Source of the DNA: an uncultured Elusimicrobia bacterium
GTDB lineage: Bacteria; Elusimicrobiota; Elusimicrobia; UBA1565; UBA9628
Direction: 5' to 3'
NCBI GenBank assembly: GCA_903874575.1
Contig: CAIQSZ010000075.1
Location: forward strand, 1 to 10,109
Length of the DNA stretch: 10,109 bases
A model generated the notes under the pieces. That model did no database searches. It was not told the DNA's origin and saw nothing but the letters and a program-made list of their open reading frames with translations. Below are positions 1 through 6,917 of the stretch, piece after piece; the first letter of the stretch is position 1; every line of letters starts with the position of its first letter. A program made the translations under genes and the position numbers.

Positions 1-588
1 CACGGCCGCGCCGGCGGCCACAGCTCCGCCTGGATCGTTTGCAGCGTGGCTCCCGAAGCCGCCATCGAATAGAGGACCTAGGACACTCTCAAGTTGGTCA
101 GGATGAGTAACCGCCGCCAAGCGATCCGCCAGACCCGCAATGAGCCGCTCCTCGTCTCTTTGAGCAGAGCCAGGATCTCTTGGTCGAATCGTCAGAGTCG
201 CCGCTCCGGCTCCGACGATCTGGAAATTCAAAGTTCCTTGTCCGGGATTCCATTGCACGTGGGCGCCCGGGTTTGCTTTTAAGAAAATACCAGCATGATG
301 GACAACGTGGGCCAATTGCGGCGCGGTCAGGACGACGCCCTGGGACAAGGGCGCAACGGCCGGAGCCCCGACTACGGGCGCAACGGAGACGGCCATGCCG
401 TTGATCAGTTGAGGGAGGAAGGTCGCCCCGGTGACGGCCTGGGGAACAGTAAAAGCGGCAAGGCCAGGAACCGCGAAATGAGCCTCGCCGGCCATCGGCG
501 CCGCGTGCCCGGCGGCCGCGCTCTTGAGCGGGAGGGTCGCAATGACAAGACATATCGTCAACACGGTCGCTATTGACTTCTGGATCAC
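1..588 (-). CDS. Secreted Ala/Pro/Val-rich protein of unknown function, C-terminus beyond the left edge
   Basis: This reading frame stays open for 196 codons from a GTG at 588 to the window edge, so it is a 5' partial gene. The start is well constrained: an in-frame TAA lies six codons upstream, and an AGGGGG Shine-Dalgarno at 597-602 sits 8 bases before the GTG. Residues 1-26 look like a Sec signal peptide: MIQKS, then a hydrophobic core (IATVLTICLVIATLPL), then KSAAAG with a likely A-x-A cleavage near residue 26. Residues 27-90 are low-complexity and rich in Ala, Pro, Val and Gly. From about 92 it becomes more ordered, with a predicted beta stretch (GAHVQWNPGQGTLNFQIVG) and then a charged helical segment (QRDEERLIAGLADRL, about 143-157). 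I recognise no family. The product is inferred to be exported to the periplasm or surface. A TATAAT promoter candidate lies just upstream. Confidence 0.75.
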   Translation of the reverse strand, partial: MIQKSIATVLTICLVIATLPLKSAAAGHAAPMAGEAHFAVPGLAAFTVPQAVTGATFLPQLINGMAVSVAPVVGAPAVAPLSQGVVLTAPQLAHVVHHAGIFLKANPGAHVQWNPGQGTLNFQIVGAGAATLTIRPRDPGSAQRDEERLIAGLADRLAAVTHPDQLESVLGPLFDGGFGSHAANDPGGAVAAGAAV

Positions 589-619
589 TTCGTCATCCCC
601 CTGTTACCAACCGTTCCCG

Positions 620-648
620 ATTATATGATGTCGATTCGGCCATGAAAG
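620..648 (-). promoter_or_regulatory. Candidate sigma-70-type promoter for the left-edge secreted protein
   Basis: On the minus strand a perfect TATAAT is read at 625-620. Seventeen bases upstream is CTTTCA (648-643), which matches the TTGACA -35 box at only three positions. Transcription would start near 613 and give a leader of about 25 bases carrying the AGGGGG ribosome binding site for the GTG at 588. The -10 box and position are good and the -35 box is weak. The element suggests that the secreted gene is transcribed separately from fixX upstream of it. Confidence 0.45.
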
Positions 649-697
649 GGGCCAAAAGACCCAATCGATAACGGTCTTTGGAACCATCCCTTCGCAC

Positions 698-754
698 CCT
701 GAGGATCTCGCCGATGAAGCCCGGCCCGTTGTCGCCGAACAACTTCGGCTGCGC
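698..754 (-). pseudogene. Possible trace of a DDE (rve-type) transposase
   Basis: In the gap between fixX and the secreted gene, one minus-strand frame reads AQPKLFGDNGPGFIGEILRV. This resembles the block around the second catalytic aspartate of IS3/IS481/IS21-type integrase cores, typically 'P..L.SDNGPEF.S..L'. The flanking codons in the same frame do not continue the family convincingly, and no terminal inverted repeats are visible. It may be a short decayed remnant left by an old insertion, or a chance match of about 12 residues. Confidence 0.22.
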
Positions 755-825
755 CCGGGAATTATGACCCTCGCGTCGGGCGTTTTCAAGTGCCCCTCGA
801 CTCGAATCGGCGCGACGGCGGCGGC

Positions 826-1134
826 TCAGCCGTATTTGTACTTGACGCCTTGGCCGCCGCCGGGCCAGTCGCAGTTGATGTTGTCGAAGGGGCAGAGCAT
901 GCGGCAGGCGCCGCACTCGATGCAGTTCTCGTAGTTGACGACCACCTTATTATGGGCGGCCTCCCACTCATAGACCTTCGCGGGGCAGACGGTGGCGCAG
1001 GTCTTGTCTTTGCACTCGACGACGCAGGGTGAATCCGGGCCGACCTTGCGCAGGAGGATGTGGGCGTCGACCGACTTCTTCCACTCCAGCGTGCCCAGCT
1101 TGGCCTCGACGGTCGTCTCGATCTTGATGTCCAT
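826..1134 (-). CDS. fixX: FixX-like ferredoxin, partner of the FixC flavoprotein
   Basis: This 102-residue protein has the cysteine pattern of two [4Fe-4S] clusters. C37, C41, C46 and C50-P form one group; C71-x2-C74-x2-C77-x3-C81-P forms a canonical ferredoxin group (CIECGACRMLCP). An extra C88 follows. FixX works with FixC, carrying electrons from an electron-transfer flavoprotein towards quinone or low-potential acceptors. The length and the C-terminal aromatic, glycine-rich tail (WPGGGQGVKYKYG) fit the FixX/ETF-QO C-terminal family. The ATG directly follows the fixC stop (TAA then ATG, zero spacing), with AAGGTGG at 1143-1149 inside fixC as the ribosome binding site, so translation is probably coupled. 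It is the last gene of its run. No clear terminator was found downstream. Confidence 0.92.
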   Translation of the reverse strand: MDIKIETTVEAKLGTLEWKKSVDAHILLRKVGPDSPCVVECKDKTCATVCPAKVYEWEAAHNKVVVNYENCIECGACRMLCPFDNINCDWPGGGQGVKYKYG

Positions 1135-2439
1135 TTAAACGGCCACCTTCCATAGGGGGAGCAGGTCTTTGGCGACGCGCAGGAAGCCGCGCTTGGAGAT
1201 CATGCCGAGCGCGGCCTTCAAGTGGGCGCGCTTGGGCGTGCCGTCGGCGGAGAAGCGCAGGCGGGCCAGTTCGCAGGCCAGCTTCGGGTAGAAGTCCAGG
1301 AAGCCCGGGGAGTTCTCCACGTGCTCCTCCAGGTCCATGACGTCCTCCATGTCGGAAAGCACGTAGGACGCCGCCAGCTTCGTCTTGTAGGCGGAAAGCG
1401 CGGCCTCGGAGAAGTCGCCCTTCGCCTTCGCCTCGACGACGGTCTCCCCGGCCAGCCTGCCGGCCGTCATCGCCAGGTTCGAGCCTTCGCGGTAGGCGGG
1501 GTTCGTCATCTGCGCGGCGTCGCCGGCGACCAGGAAGCCGGCCTTGGCCAGCGGCGGCATGGACTTGAAGCCGCCCTCGGGAATCAGGTGCGACGAGTAC
1601 TCGAGCGTCTTGCCGCCGGAGATCAATTTCTTGATCAACGGATGTTGCTTCACGTACTCCAGATGGTCGGATGGGCGCAGGCCCTTCTTCTGGTAGTCGG
1701 TCAGCTTGCAGCCCACGCCCAGCGCCAGCGATTCCTTGTTCGTGTAAAGAAACGCGTAGCCCAGCATGCCCAGGGAGACGGAGCCGAACATCTCCATGGT
1801 CGCCCCCTCGCCGGGGCTGAGTTGGAAACGGTCCTCGATGACCTTGGGGTCCAGCGCGATGACCTCCTTGGCGCCCAGGGCGACCTCGGAGGACTTGAGC
1901 TCGTCGATGAAGCCGGCCTTCTGGGCGACGATGGCGTTCACGCCGTCGCAGGCGACGACCACGTGGGCCGTCAGTTCGTCTCCGTCGGAGGTCTTGATGC
2001 CGACGATCTTGCCCGAGGCGTCCTTGACCACGTCCTTGACCATCACGCCGCAGAACACCTCGGCGCCGGCCTCCTCGGCTTTCTTGGCGTACCACCGGTC
2101 GAAGTGCACGCGGATGATCGAATAGCAGTTCGGCACGCCCTCCAGGAACTTGAGGGACTTGTAGCCGATGGTGACGTAGGAATCCTCGGTCGTGATGCAG
2201 GTCTTCTGCTCCACGATCGGCCGCTCGACGGGGGCGTCGGCGCCCTTCCAGAACTCGGGGACGATCTCATGGAGCATTTTCGAGTACAGGACGGCGCCCT
2301 GCACGTTCTTGGCGCCGGGATACTCGCCGCGCTCTAGCACGACCACCTTCAGGCCGGCGCGCGCCATGGTGATCGCGGCGGAGAGCCCGGCGGGGCCGGC
2401 TCCGACGACGATCGCGTCATAGGCCGGGGCTTCGGACAT
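1135..2439 (-). CDS. fixC: FixC-like / electron-transfer-flavoprotein:quinone oxidoreductase flavoprotein
   Basis: This 434-residue FAD enzyme opens with a Rossmann dinucleotide-binding motif, GAGPAG at 13-18, followed by ERG at 36-38 and the FixC-characteristic EYPGAKN (39-45). The second FAD motif is GFLVAGDAAQ (301-310) followed by REGSNLAMTAGR (317-328), also typical of FixC. Length fits bacterial FixC (about 430). FixC takes electrons from reduced ETF (FixAB) and passes them to quinone, together with FixX, either in fatty-acid or amino-acid oxidation or in flavin-based bifurcation. The sequence alone does not tell these roles apart. No fixA/fixB (etfB/etfA) gene lies in the window. The gene starts 18 bases after the response regulator; an AGAAGGG lies 12 bases before the ATG, rather far. 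fixX follows without a gap. Confidence 0.93.
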   Translation of the reverse strand: MSEAPAYDAIVVGAGPAGLSAAITMARAGLKVVVLERGEYPGAKNVQGAVLYSKMLHEIVPEFWKGADAPVERPIVEQKTCITTEDSYVTIGYKSLKFLEGVPNCYSIIRVHFDRWYAKKAEEAGAEVFCGVMVKDVVKDASGKIVGIKTSDGDELTAHVVVACDGVNAIVAQKAGFIDELKSSEVALGAKEVIALDPKVIEDRFQLSPGEGATMEMFGSVSLGMLGYAFLYTNKESLALGVGCKLTDYQKKGLRPSDHLEYVKQHPLIKKLISGGKTLEYSSHLIPEGGFKSMPPLAKAGFLVAGDAAQMTNPAYREGSNLAMTAGRLAGETVVEAKAKGDFSEAALSAYKTKLAASYVLSDMEDVMDLEEHVENSPGFLDFYPKLACELARLRFSADGTPKRAHLKAALGMISKRGFLRVAKDLLPLWKVAV

Positions 2440-2457
2440 GGCGGCGCGGGGCCCTTC

Positions 2458-2835
2458 TTAGGAGCCGACGCGGCCTTGGGCCGCGGACTGGACGATCTGC
2501 AGGAACTCCTCGGTTTTGAACGGCTTCGTGATGAAGCCGACGACCGACGGGAACTTTTGGAAAAGGGTCTTCGAGGGCTCCAACGCCGTCAGGACGACGA
2601 TCGGCAGATCCTTGGTGGCCGCGTCCTGGGAGAGCTTGAGCTGAAGCGAGTAGCCGTCGATGCCCGGAAGCATCACGTCCAAGATCAGCACGTCGGGCCT
2701 CACCTTGGCGATCTCGTCCCAGGCCGTGCGGCCGTTGTCGCAGGTGTGCACCTCGAAGCCCGCCTGCTCAAGGGTGTACTTCACCAGGCCGAGCATCTCG
2801 GGTTCGTCGTCTATGACTAGGACTTTCTTGGCCAT
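2458..2835 (-). CDS. Single-domain (CheY-like) response regulator
   Basis: The 125-residue protein consists only of a receiver domain. The acidic pocket is D9-D10 (VIDDEPEM), the phosphoacceptor is D53 (LILDVMLPGIDGYS), the switch threonine is T83 (VVLTALE) and the conserved lysine is K104 (ITKPF), with F101 at the aromatic switch position. All residues needed for phosphorylation are present. There is no output domain, so it must act by protein contact or as a phosphorelay intermediate. The ATG has a strong AGGAGG at 2841-2846 with a 5-base spacer. It lies 42 bases after the CpaF-like ATPase and 18 bases before fixC on the same strand. No histidine kinase is visible nearby, so its partner is unknown. 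The family and active site are certain; its target is not. Confidence 0.93.
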   Translation of the reverse strand: MAKKVLVIDDEPEMLGLVKYTLEQAGFEVHTCDNGRTAWDEIAKVRPDVLILDVMLPGIDGYSLQLKLSQDAATKDLPIVVLTALEPSKTLFQKFPSVVGFITKPFKTEEFLQIVQSAAQGRVGS

Positions 2836-2877
2836 GCGTGCCTCCTGCGGCAGACTATCAATTCGGTTTAAGAAGCG

Positions 2878-3939
2878 TCAAGAATCGTTGCGGAAGTATT
2901 CCAGCGGCGGCTCCACGCCCTGGCGGCGCAGGCGGTCGTAGAAGCGCGGCACGGTCCCGGCCGCGCGCAGCCGGCCCTGCATACCCGCCTGGCCGCGCCG
3001 CAGCTCCAGCGTGAACAGGTCGGCCATCGAGACGACCTCGCTCTCGATGCCCGTGATCTCCGCGATCTGCACCACGCGTCGCGAGCCGTCGGCCAGCCGC
3101 GCCAGGAACACGATGAAATCCACCGCGGTGACGATGTTCTGGCGGATCGCCTTCAGCGGCATGTCGATGCCCGCCTGCAGGACCAAGGTCTCCAGGCGCG
3201 CGACGGCCTCGCGCGCGGAATTGGCGTGCAGGGTCGTCATCAGGCCGTCCTGGCCCACGTTCATGGCCTGAAGCATGTCCGCGGCCTCGGGCCCGCGCGT
3301 CTCCCCCACGACGATCCGGTCCGGCCTCATGTGAAGGGTGTTGACGACCAGCTCGCGCAAGGTCACGTCCGGCGCGCCGGCCGAGTCGCGCAGGCGGGTG
3401 CGCAGGAACAGCGCGTGAGTGTGCGACGGCGGCAGGGTGAGCTCCGGCGTCTCCTCCAGCACTAGAATGCGCTCGGCCGGCTGGAGCCGCGCCATCAACG
3501 CCGCCAGCAAGGTCGTCTTGCCGGAGCTGGTGCCGCCCACGATCAGGATGTTCTGCTTCTGCCGGACGCAGTAGTCCAGGAAATCCGCCGCCCCGGCGGT
3601 GAGCGTCCCCGTCTCGCACAGCTCCTTGAGCGACGGGCGCTTCGTCGGCCTCTTGCGCACGCTGACCGTGAGCCCCTTCACCAGCGGCGGCGACATCACG
3701 TGCACGCGCGAGCCGTCCGTCGCGGACAGGTCGGCGTAGGGCCGGCGCGGCCCGAACTCCTCCACCGCGCCGACGATGGAACGCACGAACGCCAGAACGT
3801 CCTGGGGGCCGGGCTTAGCGGCCACCGGCTCCAGCCTGGCGCCCTCGCGCTCGACATAGACGGCACCGTCGCCGTTGATCATCAGCTCGACGACGCCGGC
3901 GTCCTCGAACGCCTCGATCAACTTTTCGATCTCGGGCAC
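2878..3939 (-). CDS. CpaF/TadA-type secretion ATPase (GspE/VirB11 superfamily), short N-terminus
   Basis: This 353-residue ATPase of the type II/IV secretion superfamily has an N-terminal domain with the CpaF-type 'VVELMINGDGAVYVEREG' strand pattern (16-33). Next come Walker A GGTSSGKT (135-142), the acidic box VLEETPEL (160-167), the Walker B region RPDRIVVGETRG (205-216) and the His box TTLHANS (235-241). These proteins form hexamers that power Tad/Flp pilus assembly or related secretion at the inner membrane. Classical CpaF carries roughly 100 more N-terminal residues, which are absent here. The start is GTG 3939: an in-frame TAG lies four codons upstream, and AGGA lies 7 bases before it. 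No other tad genes (cpaE, tadB, tadC, rcpA, flp) are in the window, so it is an orphan here. It is divergent from tilS and heads the run that continues into the response regulator and fixCX. Confidence 0.88.
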   Translation of the reverse strand: MPEIEKLIEAFEDAGVVELMINGDGAVYVEREGARLEPVAAKPGPQDVLAFVRSIVGAVEEFGPRRPYADLSATDGSRVHVMSPPLVKGLTVSVRKRPTKRPSLKELCETGTLTAGAADFLDYCVRQKQNILIVGGTSSGKTTLLAALMARLQPAERILVLEETPELTLPPSHTHALFLRTRLRDSAGAPDVTLRELVVNTLHMRPDRIVVGETRGPEAADMLQAMNVGQDGLMTTLHANSAREAVARLETLVLQAGIDMPLKAIRQNIVTAVDFIVFLARLADGSRRVVQIAEITGIESEVVSMADLFTLELRRGQAGMQGRLRAAGTVPRFYDRLRRQGVEPPLEYFRNDS

Positions 3940-4030
3940 GCGCGAATCCTACCAAATCCCGGCGGCCGCCGTCAGGCGGGCCCCACGCCCGGCGCCTTGA
4001 TTTGTCGACGGGAATCAGGCAATCTTGACC

Positions 4031-4795
4031 ATGCGCCGAAAGGAGTTCGCCGCCCGCGTCTGGTCCAAACTGATCGCGTTCGAAAAGCGCCACGCCCTGC
4101 TGACGCCGGGGCGGCGGGTGCTGGCCGCGGTGTCCGGAGGCCCGGATTCGGTGGCCCTGGCGCACTGGCTGAGCGCGCAGGCGCGCCGCAAGGGGCTCGC
4201 GGTCGAGCTGTTCCACGTGAACCACGGCCTGCGCGGCCGGGAGGCCGCGCGCGACGCCGACTCCGTGAAAGCCCTGGGCAAAAGGCTCGGCCTGCGCGTC
4301 ACGGTCGCGCGCGCGCCGGTCAAGGAAGTCGCCGCGCGGCGCGGCCTGGGACTGGAAGACGCGGGCCGCCGGGAACGCTACCGGCTCCTCGCGGCGCGGG
4401 CCGTAAACGGCCGCTTCGACGCGGTCGCCACCGGCCACCAACTGGACGACCAGGCGGAGACGGTCTTATTGCATCTCCTGCGGGGGACCAGCCTGGAGGG
4501 CTTGGGCGGCATTCCCCCCAAACGCTCTCTGGCGCCCGGCGTGGAGCTGATCCGGCCGCTCCTGCCGCTGACGCGGGCCGAGATTCTCTCCTATCTGGAG
4601 GTGCACGCGCTGCCGTGGCGCGAGGACCGCTCGAACGCCGACCCGAAATTCTCGCGCAATTGGGTCCGCGCCGAGGTCCTGCCCTTGTTGGAAACGCGCG
4701 CGCCGGGCGTCAAGGAGCGGCTGTCGGAGATCGCCGGCAAGATCCGCGCCGCCGTGGGACGGGACGCGCCGCCTAGGAAGCCGCGCCGACCATGA
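4031..4795 (+). CDS. tilS: tRNA(Ile)-lysidine synthetase, short form
   Basis: TilS converts C34 of the CAU-anticodon tRNA-Ile to lysidine, using ATP and lysine, so that AUA is read as isoleucine. The PP-loop motif SGGPDS lies at residues 35-40 counted from ATG 4031, followed by FHVNHGLRG, the ATGHQLDDQAETVLLHLLRG block that carries conserved ATP and tRNA contacts, and the signature WREDRSNADPKFSRNWVR near the end of the core. The protein is about 254 residues and ends shortly after RAEVLPLL, so it has the catalytic domain but lacks the C-terminal substrate-binding domains of the E. coli enzyme. A TTG two codons upstream (4025) with AGG five bases before it is an alternative start; ATG 4031 is preferred only for codon identity. 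The last 23 bases overlap the 3' end of glgX on the other strand. Confidence 0.9.
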   Translation: MRRKEFAARVWSKLIAFEKRHALLTPGRRVLAAVSGGPDSVALAHWLSAQARRKGLAVELFHVNHGLRGREAARDADSVKALGKRLGLRVTVARAPVKEVAARRGLGLEDAGRRERYRLLAARAVNGRFDAVATGHQLDDQAETVLLHLLRGTSLEGLGGIPPKRSLAPGVELIRPLLPLTRAEILSYLEVHALPWREDRSNADPKFSRNWVRAEVLPLLETRAPGVKERLSEIAGKIRAAVGRDAPPRKPRRP

Positions 4796-6854
4796 CCACC
4801 GTGGAGCGCGCCTCGACGCGGTAGCGCGACCCGTCGAAGCGCGGCGCCTCGCTCCAGCGGGCGATGTCCTGGGGCGACGCCAGCGCCGTATCGATCCAGC
4901 GCCGCCAGCGGTGCGCGCGCCCATCGGCGCGGACCGGGAGTTCGCACTCGCGCGGCTCCCAGTGCGCGTTGAACACGGCGTGCAGGACGAACTTGCCCTC
5001 CGGGTCGTGGATGCCGGCGGCAAGCAGGCGCGACTCCCGGTCCTCCCAGCGCGGCTCGAACAAGCGGGCGCCGTGCCACTCGACGCGCGCGGCCTGGAGA
5101 AGCTCGTTGAGCGTGCGCTCCGCCACGCCTTTGGGCTGGTGCAGGTGCAGGCGGGCCTCAATGAGAAGCTTGACGAAGCGGCGCACGTCGTCGTGGCGGC
5201 GCAGGAGGTCCCAGTCCAGCCAGCTGAGATCGTTGTCCTGCGCGTAGGCGTTGTTGTTGCCGCGCTGGGTGCGGCGGCCCTCGTCGCCCATCAGCAGCAT
5301 GGGAGTGCCCACCGACAGCATCAGGAGGGCCAACGCGTTCTTGATCTGCCGGTTGCGCAGGGTCTCGACGGCGGGATCGTCGCTGGGCCCCTCGACGCCG
5401 TGGTTCCAGCTGCGGTTGTCGTCGGCGCCGTCGCGGTTGCCCTCGCCGTTGGCGTCGTTGTGCTTGCGGTCATAGCTGACTACGTCGTTGAGAGTGAAGC
5501 CGTCGTGGCAGGAGACGAAGTTCACGCTCTCCTCCGGCTCCCGGTCCTCGTGCGCGAACAGGTCCGGGGAGCCGAGCAGGCGCTCGGAGATCTTGGGCGT
5601 CAGCCCGGCGTCGCCCTTGAGGAACGCGCGGACGTCGTCGCGGAAGCGCCCGTTCCACTCCAGCCAGCTGTCGCCGACGAAGCTGCCGACCTGGTACAGC
5701 CCGCCCGGGTCCCAAGCCTCGGCGATGAGCTTGCACGAGGCCAGGACCGGGTCGGACTCGATGTCCAGCAGGACCGGCGGATCGGGCTCCGGCCGGCCGG
5801 ACGCGTCGCGCGTGAGGATGGAGGCTAGGTCGAAGCGGAAGCCGTCGACGTGCATCGCCCGGACCCAGTAGCGCAGGCTGTCCAGCACCAGGCGCCGCGC
5901 GACCGAATGGTTCGAGTTGAGCGTGTTGCCGCAGCCCGTGATGTTCATGTAGAAGCGCGGGTCCGGCGCCAGCATGTAGTACGCCTCGTTGTCGAAGCCG
6001 CGGTACGACAGCGTCGGCCCGTCCTGGTCGCCCTCGGCCGTGTGGTTGAACACGACGTCGAGGATGACCTCGATGCCCGCGCGGTGCAGCGCCTTCACCA
6101 TGTCGCGGAACTCCGTCAGCGGCCCCAGCAGGTCCCGGCGCGAGCTGTACGCGCGGTGCGGCATGAAGAACGAAAGCGGCGAATACCCCCAATAGTTGGT
6201 CCGTCCGGCCGGGGCGTCCTGCTCGTCGAACTCGAACACCGGCATCAGCTCGACGGCGGTCACGCCCAGGTCCACCAGGTACGGGATTTTCTCGATCACG
6301 CCCGCGTAGGTGCCCCGCTTCTCCGGGGACACCCCGGAGCTGGGGTGCTTCGTGAAGCCCCCCACGTGCATCTCGTAGATGACCGTGCTTTCATACGGGC
6401 GCTGGAGCGGGCGGTCCCCCTCCCAGTCGTAGTCGCGCGCGTCCACCACGACGCTTTTGAGCGCCGTCGCGCAGTTGTCCCCGGGGCGGCCCGCCGCCCC
6501 GCGGTCGTAGACCTTGGGCCGCGCGAGCGCGCGCCCGCACGGGTCGAACAGGACCTTGTCGCCGTCGAAGCGCAGGCCCCGCGACGGATCGTTCGGGCCG
6601 TGGACCCGGTAGGCGTACACCTGCCCGGCCGCCAGCCCCGGCACCAGCGCGTGCCAATAGTGGTAGGTGCGGTGGCGCGGCGGCTCCAGCGCGATCGTCC
6701 GCGCCGGCCGCGCGTCGTCGGCGGAATCGAACAGCAGAAGGTCCACCGCCCGCGCGCGCTTGGAGTACACCGAAAAGTTGACGCCCCCGCGCCCCAGGCG
6801 CGCGCCGAGCGGATAGCTCCAGCCCAAGTCCACCCCGCCGCTCGCGCGCTGCAT
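4773..6854 (-). CDS. glgX: Glycogen debranching enzyme GlgX (GH13 isoamylase type)
   Basis: This 693-residue enzyme hydrolyses alpha-1,6 branch points of glycogen or limit dextrins in the cytoplasm. Residues about 10-110 form the CBM48-like N-terminal domain (LGARLGRGGVNFSVYS...). The GH13 barrel follows with region I DVVFNHT (266-272), region II GFRFDLAS with nucleophile D342, region III LIAEAWD with acid/base E379, and region IV VSCHDGFT with D451. The segments TNYWGYSPLSFF, CGNTLNS and GDEGRRTQRGNNNAYAQDN are characteristic of GlgX/TreX. Length fits the family (about 650-720). ATG 6854 is the first possible start: the in-frame TAA upstream is the stop of the preceding gene, and no ATG, GTG or TTG lies between. 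No good Shine-Dalgarno is visible. The 63-base gap to the upstream gene allows co-transcription but shows no clear promoter. No other glycogen genes are present. Confidence 0.95.
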   Translation of the reverse strand: MQRASGGVDLGWSYPLGARLGRGGVNFSVYSKRARAVDLLLFDSADDARPARTIALEPPRHRTYHYWHALVPGLAAGQVYAYRVHGPNDPSRGLRFDGDKVLFDPCGRALARPKVYDRGAAGRPGDNCATALKSVVVDARDYDWEGDRPLQRPYESTVIYEMHVGGFTKHPSSGVSPEKRGTYAGVIEKIPYLVDLGVTAVELMPVFEFDEQDAPAGRTNYWGYSPLSFFMPHRAYSSRRDLLGPLTEFRDMVKALHRAGIEVILDVVFNHTAEGDQDGPTLSYRGFDNEAYYMLAPDPRFYMNITGCGNTLNSNHSVARRLVLDSLRYWVRAMHVDGFRFDLASILTRDASGRPEPDPPVLLDIESDPVLASCKLIAEAWDPGGLYQVGSFVGDSWLEWNGRFRDDVRAFLKGDAGLTPKISERLLGSPDLFAHEDREPEESVNFVSCHDGFTLNDVVSYDRKHNDANGEGNRDGADDNRSWNHGVEGPSDDPAVETLRNRQIKNALALLMLSVGTPMLLMGDEGRRTQRGNNNAYAQDNDLSWLDWDLLRRHDDVRRFVKLLIEARLHLHQPKGVAERTLNELLQAARVEWHGARLFEPRWEDRESRLLAAGIHDPEGKFVLHAVFNAHWEPRECELPVRADGRAHRWRRWIDTALASPQDIARWSEAPRFDGSRYRVEARSTVVMVGAAS

Positions 6855-6917
6855 GCGCCAGACACTACATTTTTCGCGGGCCTGAGGTCTCGCGCACGGC
6901 CGGAAGTCTTGGACCCC

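Noticed and set aside
98..553. 151-codon minus-strand frame at the left end
   Set aside because: It is shifted relative to the GTG-started frame at 588-1, which has a signal peptide, a ribosome binding site and smoother composition.
640..665. Minus-strand hairpin GGGTC-TTTT-GGCCC after fixX
   Set aside because: The stem is only five pairs with a wobble, and no proper T tract follows. It also overlaps the -35 region of the better-supported promoter.
746..786. Plus-strand hairpin CGCCCG...CGGGCG followed by TTTT, terminator-like
   Set aside because: The loop is about 19 bases, the T run is short, and there is no plus-strand gene upstream for it to terminate.
968..2095. 375-codon minus-strand open frame inside fixC
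   Set aside because: It is an out-of-frame shadow of fixC and fixX, very rich in Arg and Gly as expected for shifted frames of GC-rich genes, with no recognisable domain.
1222..2337. 371-codon plus-strand open frame antisense to fixC
   Set aside because: Low-complexity antisense shadow in GC-rich DNA; fixC on the other strand is unmistakable.
3943..4024. Promoter elements in the cpaF/tilS divergent gap
   Set aside because: A TTGATT is present, but the hexamer 17 bases later (CAATCT) is a poor -10 box, and nothing better was found on either strand.
3700..4776. 358-codon plus-strand open frame across cpaF and tilS
   Set aside because: It spans two real genes, antisense to one and shifted in the other, and has Arg/Gly-rich composition with no motif.
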